Positions 9,911 through 20,678 are shown, counted from the stretch's first letter. The stretch: 64,000 nt of DNA from Ferribacterium limneticum (GCF_020510625.1 NZ_CP075191.1:720001-784000); one strand, 5' to 3'. Program-made: numbers and translations. The notes: generated from the letters alone by a model not told the origin.

Positions 9911-11710
9911 TTAGGACTGGCCGACTTCGACTTGAGTTTCAACCTTCTGACGCAGGCGGATGTGCAGTTCACGCAATTGCTTCTCATCGACGCCGCTCGG
10001 TGCGTCGGTCAGCAGACACTGGGCGCGTTGCGTCTTGGGGAAGGCGATCACGTCGCGAATCGATTCTGCACCGGTCATCATGGTGACGATACGGTCGAGA
10101 CCGAAAGCCAGGCCGCCGTGCGGCGGGGCGCCGTACTTCAGCGCGTCGAGCAGGAAGCCGAATTTGGCCTGCTGTTCTTCCGGGCCGATGTTGAGGGCGC
10201 TGAACACCTTTTCCTGAACGTCAGAGCGGTGAATACGCACCGAGCCGCCGCCGAGTTCCCAGCCGTTCAGCGCCAGATCGTAGGCCTTGGCCAGGCACTT
10301 GCCCGGATCGCTGACCAGCAGGTCGAGATGCTCGTCCTTGGGGCTGGTGAACGGGTGGTGGCAGGCGCTCCAGCGCTTGTTTTCGTCGTCGTACTCGAAC
10401 ATCGGGAAGTCGATGACCCACAGCGGCGCCCACTTGGCGCCGGTGACGAAGCCTTTCTCGTGGCCGATCTTGATGCGCAGCGCGCCGAGGGCGTCATTGA
10501 CGATCTTGGCCTTGTCGGCGCCGAAGAAGATCAGGTCGCCGGACTGGGCGCCTGTGCGCTCGATGACCGCGCGCAGCGAGGCCTCGGAGAGGTTCTTGAC
10601 GATCGGCGATTGCAGGCCGGTTTCGTTGATCTGGGTGGCGTCGTTGACCTTGATGTAAGCCAGGCCCTTGGCGCCGTAGATGCCGACGAACTGGGTGTAG
10701 GCGTCGATTTCGCCACGGGTCAGCGTGGCGCCGCCCGGGATGCGCATGGCGGCGATGCGACCGCCTTCGCTGTTGGCAACGCCGGCGAAGACCTTGAAGG
10801 CGACATCCTTGAAGGCGTCGGTGACTTCGGTCAGTTCGAGCGTGACGCGCAGGTCCGGCTTGTCCGAGCCGAAGCGGTGCATGGCTTCGGCGTAGGTCAT
10901 GCGCGGGAATTCCGGCAGGTCGACGTCGATCGCTTCTTTGAAGACGGTGCGGATGAGCTTTTCCGTCAGTGCCATGATCTCGGCCTCGCTCATGAACGAG
11001 GTTTCGATATCGACCTGAGTGAATTCAGGCTGGCGGTCAGCGCGCAGGTCTTCGTCGCGGAAGCATTTGACGATCTGGTAATAGCGGTCGTAACCGGCCA
11101 CCATCAACAACTGCTTGAAGAGTTGCGGCGATTGCGGCAGAGCGAAGAACTGGCCGGGATGAACGCGTGACGGCACGAGGTAGTCGCGGGCGCCTTCCGG
11201 GGTGGACTTGGTCAGCATCGGCGTTTCGATATCGATGAAACCGTTGTCGTCGAGGAAGCGGCGGAAGGCGCGGGCCGTCTTGTAGCGCAGCATCAGGTTG
11301 TTCTGCATCTGCGGACGGCGCAGATCGATCACGCGGTGTAGCAGGCGCACGTTCTCGGAGAGATTGTCTTCGTCCAGTTGGAACGGCGGCGTGACGGACG
11401 GGTTCAGTACCTCGATCTCGTGGCAGAGGATTTCGATCTCGCCAGAGGCCAGATTGGCATTGGTCGTGCCGGCCGGACGCGGGCGCACCTTGCCGGTTAT
11501 CTTCAGGCAGAACTCGTTGCGGACGGATTCGGCGATCTTGAAGGTGTCAGCACGATCGGGGTCGCAAACGATCTGAGCAAGGCCTTCGCGATCACGCAAA
11601 TCGATGAAGATGACGCCGCCGTGGTCGCGCCGACGATGGGCCCAGCCGCACAGGGTGACGATTTGCCCGTCAAGGGCGGCATTGAGTTGTCCGCAGTAAT
11701 GGGTACGCAT
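9911..11710 (-). CDS. aspS: Aspartyl-tRNA synthetase
   Basis: Class II aminoacyl-tRNA synthetase of 599 residues, bacterial type. The N-terminal OB-fold anticodon domain covers residues 1-105; the catalytic core includes motif 2 [18 protein letters not shown], the bacterial GAD insertion domain around 280-420, and motif 3 [16 protein letters not shown]. It is upstream of the ribonuclease/barstar/nudB genes and downstream of the DUF502 gene. Whether it also charges tRNA-Asn cannot be told from the sequence. Confidence 0.97.
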   Translation of the reverse strand: MRTHYCGQLNAALDGQIVTLCGWAHRRRDHGGVIFIDLRDREGLAQIVCDPDRADTFKIAESVRNEFCLKITGKVRPRPAGTTNANLASGEIEILCHEIEVLNPSVTPPFQLDEDNLSENVRLLHRVIDLRRPQMQNNLMLRYKTARAFRRFLDDNGFIDIETPMLTKSTPEGARDYLVPSRVHPGQFFALPQSPQLFKQLLMVAGYDRYYQIVKCFRDEDLRADRQPEFTQVDIETSFMSEAEIMALTEKLIRTVFKEAIDVDLPEFPRMTYAEAMHRFGSDKPDLRVTLELTEVTDAFKDVAFKVFAGVANSEGGRIAAMRIPGGATLTRGEIDAYTQFVGIYGAKGLAYIKVNDATQINETGLQSPIVKNLSEASLRAVIERTGAQSGDLIFFGADKAKIVNDALGALRIKIGHEKGFVTGAKWAPLWVIDFPMFEYDDENKRWSACHHPFTSPKDEHLDLLVSDPGKCLAKAYDLALNGWELGGGSVRIHRSDVQEKVFSALNIGPEEQQAKFGFLLDALKYGAPPHGGLAFGLDRIVTMMTGAESIRDVIAFPKTQRAQCLLTDAPSGVDEKQLRELHIRLRQKVETQVEVGQS

Positions 11711-11727
11711 GAAACTTTCCGGTTGAT

Positions 11728-12357
11728 TCAGGTTTTGGTAATGACGCGAGGGTGGGGCTGAGGCGCCACGACACCCATCGAGATAATGTATTTGAGTGCT
11801 TCATCGACGGTCATGTCGAGTTCGACCACATCCATTACCGGCATCATCAGGAAGAAGCCTGAAGTAGGGTTCGGTGTGGTCGGGACGTAGACGCTGACGT
11901 AATCGCCGTCCAGATGATTGACGATATCGCCGCCCGGTTGGCCGGTCTGAAAGGCGATAGTCCAACTACCCTGATGGGGGTAGCGGACGAGCAAAGCCTT
12001 GCGGAAAGCGTTGCCATTCGGGGAAAAGAGCGTATCTGAAACTTGCTTGACGCTGTTATAAACCGAGTTGACTACAGGAATGCGAGCCAGCAGTTTTTCC
12101 CACCAGACCACCAGCTTTTGCCCGATAAAGTTGGCAGCAAGCAGGCCGGTCAACAAAATCATGGCCAGCGTCAATAGTGCGCCAGCGCCTGGGATGGCAA
12201 AGCCGACCAGACTTTGCGGATGCATTCCCTCAGGAAGCAGGCGCAAAGATTGGTCGAGCGTACTGACGATGAGCGAAAGCACCCAGCCGGTAATGACCAG
12301 CGGGACCCAGATTAGCAGTCCGGTAATGAAATAGCGCTTGATTAGTTGGCCACGCAC
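11728..12357 (-). CDS. DUF502 family membrane protein
   Basis: 209 residues with two hydrophobic segments near residues 10-30 and 55-80, and a conserved soluble part ([19 protein letters not shown], then [14 protein letters not shown]). This is the DUF502 pattern, a widespread envelope protein without a proven biochemical role. The start ATG at 12357 overlaps the end of the zinc-ribbon gene by 16 bases. It precedes aspS, a conserved betaproteobacterial arrangement. Confidence 0.88.
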   Translation of the reverse strand: MRGQLIKRYFITGLLIWVPLVITGWVLSLIVSTLDQSLRLLPEGMHPQSLVGFAIPGAGALLTLAMILLTGLLAANFIGQKLVVWWEKLLARIPVVNSVYNSVKQVSDTLFSPNGNAFRKALLVRYPHQGSWTIAFQTGQPGGDIVNHLDGDYVSVYVPTTPNPTSGFFLMMPVMDVVELDMTVDEALKYIISMGVVAPQPHPRVITKT

Positions 12358-12593
12358 GACGAGCAGCTTCCTTCCCCGGTTTGACAGGGCGGTGAGGCGG
12401 CAGGCTTGCTACCACCCTTGAAGTCGGTGGCATACCAGCCACTACCCTTGAGCTGAAAGCCGGCGGCAGAAAGCTGTTTGCTATAGCTTTCCTTGTTGCA
12501 TTCCGGGCAGGTGGTCAGCTGCGGATCACTCATCTTTTGCAGATGCTCTTTCTGGAAGCCGCAGGATTCACAGCGATATTCGTAGATCGGCAT
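12342..12593 (-). CDS. FmdB-type zinc-ribbon regulatory protein
   Basis: 83 residues; the N-terminal 45 form a zinc ribbon (MPIYEYRCESCGFQ, then TTCPECNK), two CxxC pairs as in the FmdB family. The tail is low-complexity and Ser/Cys-rich. The start at 12593 has a strong GGAGG site. The gene overlaps DUF502 and precedes aspS. The biochemical role of this family is unproven; a part in translation or transcription control is often suggested. Confidence 0.85.
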   Translation of the reverse strand: MPIYEYRCESCGFQKEHLQKMSDPQLTTCPECNKESYSKQLSAAGFQLKGSGWYATDFKGGSKPAASPPCQTGEGSCSSCVAN

Positions 12594-12663
12594 GGGAGTC
12601 CTCCAAAACCTTGAATTATAACCGAGAGTCTGAATACCCGATATTGGGGCGATGTTCGCTATT

Positions 12664-13518
12664 TCAACCGATCATGCCAAGGTAGGTGTTCGTGATCTGC
12701 GTCCCCCAGAACAGAGCGATCACTCCTGCCGCTGCCAAGTAGGGGCCGAAGGGAATAGGAACATTGCGGCCATGGCGAGTAGCGATGATCAGCGTGATGC
12801 CGACCGCAGCGCCAACGACCGAGGAGAGCAGGATGATTGCCGGCAGCATTTGCCAGCCTAGCCATGCACCTAGAGCGGCCAGAAGTTTGAAGTCTCCGTA
12901 GCCCATGCCCTCCTTGCCTGTACTCAGCTTGAAAAGCCAGAATACGGTCCATAGCGCCAGATAACCTGCCATGGCACCGATGACGGCTGACGGGAGATCG
13001 GTGAACGTAGACCATAGATTGAAAAGCAGTCCGAGCCACAGCAAAGGCAGGGTGATCGAGTCGGGGAGTAATTGGGTATCCAGGTCTATGGCTGACAGGG
13101 ATATCAGCGCCCAGAGCAGTAGCAGGGCACCTGCTGCCTGTGCCGTCGGCCCAAAATGCCAGGCGACGTAAGCTGATAGAAGCCCTGTAATCGCTTCAAT
13201 GATGGGGTAGCGTGGAGAAATTCTGTTTCCACATCCGGAGCATTTTCCCTTCAGAACCAATAGATAGCTCAGCAGCGGGATATTTTCCAGCGCCGTTATT
13301 TGATGGCCGCAATCCGGGCAGCGGGAACGCGGTTTTGCCAACGACAAAGGTTCAGAATCTGCTGGGGCTGTTTCGCCCCGCAATTCTGCGCATTGCCCGA
13401 GCCATTCCCGCTCCATCATCTTGGGTAGTCGATGAATGACAACGTTGAGAAAGCTGCCGACGCACAAGCCAAGCAGCCCGGCTACGGCAGCCAGGCCGCC
13501 CTGAGTTTCCGGGAGCAT
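12664..13518 (-). CDS. pilD: Type IV prepilin peptidase/N-methyltransferase PilD
   Basis: Inner-membrane aspartic protease that cleaves type IV prepilins and methylates the new N-terminus. 284 residues, about eight membrane segments. The cytoplasmic loop carries the two CxxC pairs (CPDCG and CSGCG); the catalytic aspartates lie in DLDTQLLPD and GYGDFKLLAALG. The gene starts at the pilC stop (shared base 13518), so pilB-pilC-pilD form one operon. The coaE gene often found next is absent here. Confidence 0.95.
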   Translation of the reverse strand: MLPETQGGLAAVAGLLGLCVGSFLNVVIHRLPKMMEREWLGQCAELRGETAPADSEPLSLAKPRSRCPDCGHQITALENIPLLSYLLVLKGKCSGCGNRISPRYPIIEAITGLLSAYVAWHFGPTAQAAGALLLLWALISLSAIDLDTQLLPDSITLPLLWLGLLFNLWSTFTDLPSAVIGAMAGYLALWTVFWLFKLSTGKEGMGYGDFKLLAALGAWLGWQMLPAIILLSSVVGAAVGITLIIATRHGRNVPIPFGPYLAAAGVIALFWGTQITNTYLGMIG

Positions 13519-14744
13519 CAGACGACCGACCCCAGCTTGAAGATAGGCAGGTACATCGCGACGACCATGCCGCCAATCAAGGTGCCAAGTACGACCATGA
13601 TGATTGGTTCCATCAGGCTGGACATGGCTTCGACCGCATCATCGACCTCAGCCTCGAAAAAGTCGGCTACCTTGGATAGCATGGAATCTAGGGCGCCGGA
13701 CTCCTCGCCAATGGCGACCATTTGCGTGACCATATTCGGAAAGAGATTTACGTTTTGCATGGCCGTGGTCAGGCTGGTGCCGGTTGAGACTTCGCTCTGG
13801 ATTTGCCGGGTGGCGACTTTGTAGACGTTGTTTCCGGCTGCGCCGCCAACGGATTCTAGAGATTCGACGAGCGGAACACCTGCTGCAAACATGGTGGATA
13901 GCGTTCTGGTCCATCGGGCAATCACTGACTTTCGGACAATGTCGCCGAAAACGGGGACGCGAAGAAGGAATCTGTCCATCGCCATCTGGACCTTTTCCGA
14001 ACGCTTCCAGCTTTCAAGGAAGGCATAGAGTCCACCGCCAATTGCGCCGAACATCGCCCACCAGTATGCGACAAAGAAATCTGAGATAGCTATGACCAGT
14101 AGTGTTGGTGCTGGCAGGTCAGCGCCAAAGCTCTTGAAAACATCCTTGAAGGCCGGAATGACGAAGATCATGATCACCGCAGTGATGATGAAGGCAACCA
14201 CGATGATTGCTACCGGGTAAAACAATGCCGACTTGATCTTGCTCTTGATCGCCAGAATTTTTTCCTTGTAGCTGGCAAGGCGGTCAAGCAGCGTGTCAAG
14301 AATGCCGGCTTGTTCGCCGGCAGAGACGAGGTTGCAATAGAGTGCATCAAATTGCAGCGGGAATTTGCGGAATGCCTGGGATAGCGAACTGCCGGTTTCG
14401 ACATCGGCCTTGATATCGAGCAAGAGCTTTCCAACAGCTGGGTTTGAGTGGCCGCGACCGACGATATCGAAGGACTGCAACAGCGGCACGCCTGACTTCA
14501 TCATGGTGGCAAGTTGCCGAGTAAATAGCGAAATATCTTTATCGGTAATTTTTCCACCGCTCTTGAAGCGGATTTTTTTAACCTTGGTATTGGTGATTCC
14601 TTGCCGGCGTAAGGTGGTCTGGACGACCGATTCACTGGCGGCGCGCATTTCACCGCGGACGGTCTTGCCGTCCTTGTTTTTTCCTTCCCACTGGAAGGTG
14701 CTTTCCTTGACTGCCGAGGCTTTCGGTCTTGCGGCGGTAGCCAT
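13518..14744 (-). CDS. pilC: Type IV pilus inner-membrane platform protein PilC
   Basis: Polytopic protein of 408 residues that anchors the pilus motors. It has two repeated GspF-type domains (about 75-195 and 280-400) each followed by membrane segments; signature stretches include FTRQLATMMKSGVPLLQSFDI and WTRTLSTMFAAGVPLVESL. It is placed between the PilB ATPase and the PilD peptidase, 15 bases from pilB. Confidence 0.95.
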   Translation of the reverse strand: MATAARPKASAVKESTFQWEGKNKDGKTVRGEMRAASESVVQTTLRRQGITNTKVKKIRFKSGGKITDKDISLFTRQLATMMKSGVPLLQSFDIVGRGHSNPAVGKLLLDIKADVETGSSLSQAFRKFPLQFDALYCNLVSAGEQAGILDTLLDRLASYKEKILAIKSKIKSALFYPVAIIVVAFIITAVIMIFVIPAFKDVFKSFGADLPAPTLLVIAISDFFVAYWWAMFGAIGGGLYAFLESWKRSEKVQMAMDRFLLRVPVFGDIVRKSVIARWTRTLSTMFAAGVPLVESLESVGGAAGNNVYKVATRQIQSEVSTGTSLTTAMQNVNLFPNMVTQMVAIGEESGALDSMLSKVADFFEAEVDDAVEAMSSLMEPIIMVVLGTLIGGMVVAMYLPIFKLGSVV

Positions 14745-14759
14745 ACAGGTTCCTTTTCG

Positions 14760-16475
14760 TTAAGCGTTGGTGGTGCTCAGTACCTCGTCAAGCGAGGTCA
14801 CACCCTGTTTGACTTTTAATAGTCCGGATTCGCGGAGATTCTTTACGCCTTCTGCTTTTGCCTGGGCTCCCAGATCCAGAGCCGAGGCGCCGCTCATGAT
14901 CATGCGCTGCATGGCTTCGGAAATAGGCATGACCTGATAGATGCCAACGCGCCCCTTGTAGCCCGTTCCTTTGCAGCGTTCGCAGCCCCCTGGCCCGAAC
15001 AGTGTCCACGAGCCGTCGAGATCAGCTTCCGAGTAGCCTGCATCCAGAAGCGCCTGGTTGGGTACAGTCATCGGTTTCTTGCAGTTACATAGCCGTCGCG
15101 CCAAGCGCTGGGCGGTGATTAGCAGCACGCTGGAGGCGATATTGAACATGGGGACACCCATATTCATGAGGCGAGTCAGTGTTTGCGGGGCGTCGTTGGT
15201 GTGCAGCGTCGAGAGCACCAAGTGGCCCGTTTGGGCCGCCTTGATGGAAATCTCGGCAGTTTCCAAGTCGCGGATTTCCCCGACCATGATGATGTCCGGA
15301 TCCTGGCGCAGGAAGGCCTTCAGCGCCACAGGGAAGGTCAGGCCGGCACGATCATCCACGTTGACCTGATTGATTCCGGAGAGATTGATTTCGGCAGGGT
15401 CTTCCGCGGTCGAAATGTTGATGCCATCCTTATTCAGGATGTTGAGGCAGGTGTAGAGCGAGACTGTCTTGCCTGAGCCGGTTGGCCCGGTGACCAGCAC
15501 CATGCCGTAAGGCCGGCCGATGGCATCCATCAGCGCTGCTTTTTGCTCGGGCTCGTAGCCTAGCGCCTCAATGCCCAAGGTGGCAGAACTTGGGTCGAGA
15601 ATACGCATGACGATTTTCTCGCCCTGAAGCGTTGGTAGTGTGCTGACCCGGAAATCGATGGCGCGGGTCTTTGAAAGCACCAATTTCATCCGACCATCCT
15701 GCGGGACGCGTTTCTCGGCGATATTGAGTCGGGAAATTACCTTGATACGGGAGGCGATTTTTTCCTTGATGGCCAGCGGTGGCGTTGCCACTTCGCGGAG
15801 GATGCCATCGACGCGGAAGCGAATACGGTAAAACTTCTCGTATGGTTCGAAATGGATGTCCGATGCCCCATCGTTGATGGCATCGAGCAACATTTTCTGG
15901 ATGAATTTGACGACTGGCGCATCGTCGATTTCCTGTCCTGCAGCTTCGTCAGTCTTGCTGGCAGCTTCCTCGTCCAGAAAGTCGAGGTTGAGATCCTCGC
16001 TGGTGAAGTTCTTTAGTGCCTCGGCTGCAGTTTCGGCGTATTTGGTGACCAGAGGCGCCAGTTTTGGGTGCTCGACGACGATAGGGTCTACGGCCAGCCC
16101 GGTCTGGAAGCGAATTTCGTCAAGGGCGCGTAGATTGGTTGGATCAGCGATTGCGACAGATAAACGATTGCCGCGCTTGTTAAGCGGGATGACCTTGTGT
16201 GTGGCGATCAGCTTACGGTCGATGGCGTCCGACGGAATGTGGGCTTCGTCGAAGGCGTTGAGGTCAAGTAACGGGTAGCCAAACGTATCTGCGACAAAGC
16301 GTGCAATGTCGATTGCACTGGATTTCTGGCTTGTGATGATCTGTTCGATCAGCGAAGTCTTGGATGTGTGGGCCTGGGCCAGCAATTGTTCCGCCTCTGT
16401 CTCCTTGAGATGCCCTGCCTGGACAAGCGCACGCGCCAAGCCGCTGAGAGGAGGATTTTGAGGGGTTGCTGCCAT
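14760..16475 (-). CDS. pilB: Type IV pilus assembly ATPase PilB
   Basis: Hexameric ATPase driving pilus extension. 571 residues: an N-terminal MshE-like domain (1-150), then the GspE catalytic part with Walker A GPTGSGKT at about 328-335, the Asp box, and Walker B with EIRDLETAEI. A tetracysteine zinc motif (CNCKKP ... CERCKGTG) follows. The start overlaps nothing; an 80-base gap separates it from the CNNM gene. The major pilin and the retraction ATPases are not in this window. Confidence 0.95.
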   Translation of the reverse strand: MAATPQNPPLSGLARALVQAGHLKETEAEQLLAQAHTSKTSLIEQIITSQKSSAIDIARFVADTFGYPLLDLNAFDEAHIPSDAIDRKLIATHKVIPLNKRGNRLSVAIADPTNLRALDEIRFQTGLAVDPIVVEHPKLAPLVTKYAETAAEALKNFTSEDLNLDFLDEEAASKTDEAAGQEIDDAPVVKFIQKMLLDAINDGASDIHFEPYEKFYRIRFRVDGILREVATPPLAIKEKIASRIKVISRLNIAEKRVPQDGRMKLVLSKTRAIDFRVSTLPTLQGEKIVMRILDPSSATLGIEALGYEPEQKAALMDAIGRPYGMVLVTGPTGSGKTVSLYTCLNILNKDGINISTAEDPAEINLSGINQVNVDDRAGLTFPVALKAFLRQDPDIIMVGEIRDLETAEISIKAAQTGHLVLSTLHTNDAPQTLTRLMNMGVPMFNIASSVLLITAQRLARRLCNCKKPMTVPNQALLDAGYSEADLDGSWTLFGPGGCERCKGTGYKGRVGIYQVMPISEAMQRMIMSGASALDLGAQAKAEGVKNLRESGLLKVKQGVTSLDEVLSTTNA

Positions 16476-16554
16476 TGATCGATGTTAAATGCCGTTTAGA
16501 TCGCTTGATGATGCTACGCAGGCGATTGTTTGTAAAGGCTGAGGCAGGTTTAGC

Positions 16555-17826
16555 TCAATCTGCTTCAGGGCGGAAGATCCGCACCGTGACAACGCTCCGG
16601 TCTTGGGTTTGCAAAATTTCCACAGGGACGCCAGCCAGTTTGATGCTGATACCTGATTCCGGAATGTCCTGAAAGTGTTCGAGAATAAGGCCGTTGAGGG
16701 TCTTGGGGCCATCAATCGGGAAGTTCAGATTCAACATGCGATTGATGTCCCGCACGGGGCGCGAACCTTCGACAATGGCGTTGCCTTCCTCTGTCCAATG
16801 AAGTTCATGACCAAGACCGGGAAGCGAGGTGGTGAAATCGCCGACGAACTCCTCGATGATGTCTTCCATGGTCAAGAGGCCGAGGATTTCGCCATACTCA
16901 TCGACAATGAAGCCAATGCGCTGGCGATTTTCCTGAAAAAAGGCGAGTTGCGAAAAAACAGGGGTGCCCGGGGCAATGTAATAAGGGGCTTGCAATTGTT
17001 GCAGAAGGGCAGCCTCGTCGAAGTCCGGGTCGCCAAGATTTGTGAGCAGGCGCCGAACGGGGAGTACACCGATCAGTTGGTCCAGCGACTCACGACAGAC
17101 CGGAAGTCGGCTGTGATGGCTTGTGGCGAGTTGGGCGTGAACCTCGTTCCATTCTTGGTCCAGGTCGAGAATCTCAATGTTGCCGCGGGGCGTCATGACA
17201 TCCTCGACGGTGATGTTGTTGAGTTCGAACAAGCTCGAAAGAATCGCATGGTGCTTTTGGGGCATCAGGTGAGACGACTCGAGCACCAGACTGCGCAACT
17301 CCTCTGGCGAGAGTTTGGCTGGCCCATCGGTGCTTTTTGGTGATAAGCGAATAAGTTTAAGCAGGCCGCTGGCGAAGAGGTTGATAAACCAGACTACGGG
17401 GTAAAACAGTCGGAGCAGCGGTGCTAATACATAGCCGAGGCGGATGGCAAGGCGGTCGGCGTGGGTGGCACCAATGATCTTTGGGGTAATTTCGGAAAAG
17501 ACGAGGATGGCAAAAGTGACGGCGAGTGTGCCGACGGCCAGCGCCCACTTTTCTTCCCCGAAAAGTGCGATCGTGATTACGCCAACGAGTGTTGCTGCCG
17601 CTGAGTTGATCAAATTGTTGCCGAGCAGGATGACACCAAGCATCTTGTCGGTCTTGTCGAGCAGCGTCATCGCTTTTTGCGCACCGTGGTGTCCGGATTT
17701 GGCCAAGTGGCGAAGACGGAAGCGGTTGCTGGCCATCATGGCTGTCTCGCTGAGCGAAAAGAAAGCCGACAGTGCCAACAAGACAACCAGCGCTATTAGC
17801 AGCGCCGATAGTGGAATTTCATCCAC
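16555..17826 (-). CDS. CNNM/CorC-HlyC family transporter-like protein
   Basis: 423 residues: an N-terminal CNNM (DUF21) membrane domain with three to four helices (1-190), a pair of CBS domains (about 205-330, with MTPRGNIEILDL and IGFIVDEYGEILGLLTMEDIIEE) and a C-terminal CorC/HlyC domain. Such proteins are linked to Mg2+/Co2+ efflux, although 'hemolysin' names persist. Start is 3 bases from the ccsA-type gene upstream. Confidence 0.88.
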   Translation of the reverse strand: MDEIPLSALLIALVVLLALSAFFSLSETAMMASNRFRLRHLAKSGHHGAQKAMTLLDKTDKMLGVILLGNNLINSAAATLVGVITIALFGEEKWALAVGTLAVTFAILVFSEITPKIIGATHADRLAIRLGYVLAPLLRLFYPVVWFINLFASGLLKLIRLSPKSTDGPAKLSPEELRSLVLESSHLMPQKHHAILSSLFELNNITVEDVMTPRGNIEILDLDQEWNEVHAQLATSHHSRLPVCRESLDQLIGVLPVRRLLTNLGDPDFDEAALLQQLQAPYYIAPGTPVFSQLAFFQENRQRIGFIVDEYGEILGLLTMEDIIEEFVGDFTTSLPGLGHELHWTEEGNAIVEGSRPVRDINRMLNLNFPIDGPKTLNGLILEHFQDIPESGISIKLAGVPVEILQTQDRSVVTVRIFRPEAD

Positions 17827-17829
17827 AGC

Positions 17830-18669
17830 TTAGACTCGTCCCAAGATAACTTCGGCAACGAAACGGCTGCCGATGTAGGCCAGAATCAGCAGTGCAAATC
17901 CGGCTAGAGTCCAGCGCAGGGCGCGTTTGCCGCGCCAGCCCCAAGCGTGACGCCCGATTAGCAGGGTGGCAAAAATTCCCCAAGAAGCAACGGCAAACAG
18001 GGTTTTGTGATCGATAGTGAGCGGCTTGCCGAAAAGTGCTTCGGAAAAAAAGACGCCGCTACCGACGGTCAGGGTCAATAGTACGAAACCGACCAAGAGC
18101 ATCTTGAAAAGCAAGGATTCCATGGTCAGCAGCGGCGGCAGGCTGGCCAGGCTACGTTTCATGGAGCGATTGTGCAGCGAACGTTCGGTGAACCCCATGA
18201 AAATAGCGTGCAGTGCCGACAGGGTGAGCAGGCTGTAGGCCAGCATGGCGGCCAGGAAGTGCAGCTTGAAACCGGTGGCAGTGGCGTGGGCGACCAGATG
18301 GACGTTCGGAAAGATTACCGGTAGTACGGTGCAGGCAGCGGCCAAGGGGAGAACCATGGGTTGCATACCTTCCATGCGTGCCATGAAACTTTCCAGCCAG
18401 TAGATCAGCACGGCCAGCCACATCATCAGCGATAACGCAAAGCTGAACGAGAAACGCATACCGGCTTCGGCGAACAGGGCGTCGTAAAGCCCGGCGGCGT
18501 GGATGGCGAGGGCGACGGCAATGGTCAGACGTTCCCAGGTTTGCATGGGGCAGGCAACGCACTGATTCTCGCTTTCGCGCCAGCGGGTATTCCAGAAATG
18601 GAAACCAAGAGCTCCGTAAATCAGGGCGGCGAGAATGTGCGGCAGAAGCTGAATTACAATATCGACCAT
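17830..18669 (-). CDS. CcsA/YpjD-type cytochrome c assembly membrane protein
   Basis: 279 residues with about eight transmembrane helices, matching the CcsA/ResC (inner membrane YpjD) domain. The conserved region near residues 190-245 contains SGVFFSEALFGKPLTIDHKTLFAVASWGIF. Members are thought to handle heme for cytochrome c maturation; for the YpjD branch next to ffh this is inferred. It diverges from ffh with only 29 bases between the two start codons. Confidence 0.85.
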   Translation of the reverse strand: MVDIVIQLLPHILAALIYGALGFHFWNTRWRESENQCVACPMQTWERLTIAVALAIHAAGLYDALFAEAGMRFSFSFALSLMMWLAVLIYWLESFMARMEGMQPMVLPLAAACTVLPVIFPNVHLVAHATATGFKLHFLAAMLAYSLLTLSALHAIFMGFTERSLHNRSMKRSLASLPPLLTMESLLFKMLLVGFVLLTLTVGSGVFFSEALFGKPLTIDHKTLFAVASWGIFATLLIGRHAWGWRGKRALRWTLAGFALLILAYIGSRFVAEVILGRV

Positions 18670-18698
18670 CCTCGAATTCTACTAGAAGCCCAAACGAC

Positions 18699-20066
18699 AT
18701 GCTCGATAACCTGACCAATCGCCTTGCCCGCGTCATGAAGACGCTGAAGGGCGAAGCGCGCCTGACCGAAACCAACATCGCCGATGCCTTGCGCGAAGTG
18801 CGTATGGCGCTGCTTGAGGCCGATGTGGCCTTGCCGGTGGTCAAGGATTTTATCGCTGCCGTCAAGGAAAAAGCGGTTGGCGAAGAGGTCATCGGTTCGC
18901 TGAGTCCGGGGCAGGCGCTTATCGGTGTCGTGCATGCTGAACTGGCCAAGATCATGGGGGATGCCCACGAAGGCATCAATTTCAATACCCAGCCACCAGC
19001 CATCGTGCTGATGGCGGGTTTGCAGGGCGCCGGTAAGACGACAACGGTCGGCAAGCTGGCCAAATTCCTCAAGGAAAATCACAAGAAGAAAGTCTTGGTC
19101 GTCTCCTGCGACGTTTATCGTCCGGCGGCTATTGAACAGTTGAAGTCGGTGGCTGCTCAGGCTGGTGTCGATTTCTTCCCGTCTGCGGTTGGAGAGAAGC
19201 CAGAGGCTATCGCTACGGATGCCATCGATTGGGCCAAGCGCCATTACCACGACGTGTTGCTCGTTGATACGGCCGGTCGTCTGGCGATCGATGAAGAGAT
19301 GATGGCCGAAATCAAACGCCTGCATGCGGCGATCAAACCGATCGAGACGCTGTTTGTGGTCGATGCCATGTTGGGCCAGGACGCGGTCAATACCGCCAAG
19401 GCATTTAACGAGGCCTTGCCGCTGACGGGTGTCGTGCTGACCAAGCTGGATGGCGATGCGCGCGGTGGTGCGGCCTTGTCGGTCCGCCACATCACCGGCA
19501 AGCCGATCAAATTTGCCGGTGTCGGTGAAAAGCTGAGTGGTATCGAGGCCTTCCACCCTGAGCGGATGGCATCCCGTATCTTGGGTATGGGTGACGTGCT
19601 CTCGCTGATCGAGGAGGCGCGCAAGGGGTTGGATGAGGAAAAGGCGGTTGCCTTCGCCAAGAAGCTGAAATCCGGCAAAGGCTTCGATCTCAACGATTTC
19701 AAGGAACAGATGGCCCAGATGCGCAATATGGGCGGGCTGTCGGCGTTGATGGACAAGATGCCAGCCCAGATTGCCCAGGCGGCCGGCCAATTGCCGGCAG
19801 GGGCCGAGAACAAGATGATCGGTCGGGTTGAGGGCATCATCAATTCGATGACACCGGCCGAGCGCGCCAAGCCGGAGCTGATCAAGGCCAGCCGCAAGCG
19901 TCGTATCGCCATGGGGGCAGGGGTTCAGGTTCAGGAAGTGAACCGACTGCTCAATCAGTTCGAAACGACCCAGAAGATGATGAAGCAGTTTTCCAAGGGC
20001 GGTATCGGCAAACTGATGCGCGGCATGAAGGGCATGATGCCCGGCATGGGCGGAATGGGGCGCTGA
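18699..20066 (+). CDS. ffh: Signal recognition particle protein Ffh
   Basis: SRP54-type GTPase of 455 residues that targets membrane proteins cotranslationally. N domain 1-90; G domain with G1 GLQGAGKTTTVGKLA, G3 DTAGR, G4 TKLDGDARGG; C-terminal Met-rich M domain (330-455) ending in MRGMKGMMPGMGGMG. The divergent pairing with a ccsA-like gene is the usual proteobacterial arrangement. The stop directly abuts the stop of the convergent transglycosylase gene. Confidence 0.97.
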   Translation: MLDNLTNRLARVMKTLKGEARLTETNIADALREVRMALLEADVALPVVKDFIAAVKEKAVGEEVIGSLSPGQALIGVVHAELAKIMGDAHEGINFNTQPPAIVLMAGLQGAGKTTTVGKLAKFLKENHKKKVLVVSCDVYRPAAIEQLKSVAAQAGVDFFPSAVGEKPEAIATDAIDWAKRHYHDVLLVDTAGRLAIDEEMMAEIKRLHAAIKPIETLFVVDAMLGQDAVNTAKAFNEALPLTGVVLTKLDGDARGGAALSVRHITGKPIKFAGVGEKLSGIEAFHPERMASRILGMGDVLSLIEEARKGLDEEKAVAFAKKLKSGKGFDLNDFKEQMAQMRNMGGLSALMDKMPAQIAQAAGQLPAGAENKMIGRVEGIINSMTPAERAKPELIKASRKRRIAMGAGVQVQEVNRLLNQFETTQKMMKQFSKGGIGKLMRGMKGMMPGMGGMGR

Positions 20067-20678
20067 TTAGCGAGCGGCCTGCGCCAGGCGGGCCGTTTTT
20101 TCGTAGCCCCACTGGTTTTGCCAGGCGGCGCGAACCATGTTCGGGTACTCCGGCTTGCCTAGGCTGCCGTTGTAGCGGCCGAGTGCACGGAAAAGGTCAC
20201 CTCGTTCGATATCCAGGTAGTGGCGCAGGATCGTGCAACCGTAGCGCAGGTTAGTGCGCAGGTCGAATAGCGAATCCTCGGGGCGGCCGATAATTTTGAC
20301 CCAGAAGGGCATGACCTGCATGTAACCACGGGCGCCGGCCGACGAGACAGCGTATTTGCGGAACCCCGATTCAACTTGCATCAGGCCGAGCACCAACTGA
20401 GGGTCGAGGCCGGCTCGTGTTGCCTCGTAATGAACGCTGCGCAGCAGATCGATTCGGTACTCTCGGTTCGGGATGCGTTTTTCCAGGCGAGGCGACATGG
20501 TCGCCAGCCAGTCAACGGCTTCCATCGGTGTCCTGAAGGAACTGACCGCTGGCCGGGAGTCCGAAACCGCCTTGTGCAGCGCAGCCTGCGCGCTGGCTGA
20601 GAGTACTTCGTACTTCTGCGCGCCGGCCTGGACGGCCGACGCGCCGCAAAAAAGCAGGGCCGCGATCAGGCGGCGCAC
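20067..20678 (-). CDS. Lytic transglycosylase (SLT family)
   Basis: 203 residues with a signal peptide (1-19) and an SLT domain at about 75-195. The catalytic glutamate is in [29 protein letters not shown], with the second family motif in [13 protein letters not shown] and the third in [12 protein letters not shown]. It cleaves peptidoglycan glycan strands in the periplasm. It overlaps the end of proS by 13 bases and so is probably cotranscribed. Confidence 0.9.
   Translation of the reverse strand: MRRLIAALLFCGASAVQAGAQKYEVLSASAQAALHKAVSDSRPAVSSFRTPMEAVDWLATMSPRLEKRIPNREYRIDLLRSVHYEATRAGLDPQLVLGLMQVESGFRKYAVSSAGARGYMQVMPFWVKIIGRPEDSLFDLRTNLRYGCTILRHYLDIERGDLFRALGRYNGSLGKPEYPNMVRAAWQNQWGYEKTARLAQAAR

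Noticed and set aside
9515..11170. 551-codon plus-strand frame opposite aspS and the ribonuclease genes
   Set aside because: It is the antisense shadow of aspS caused by GC-rich codon bias; no motif is present.
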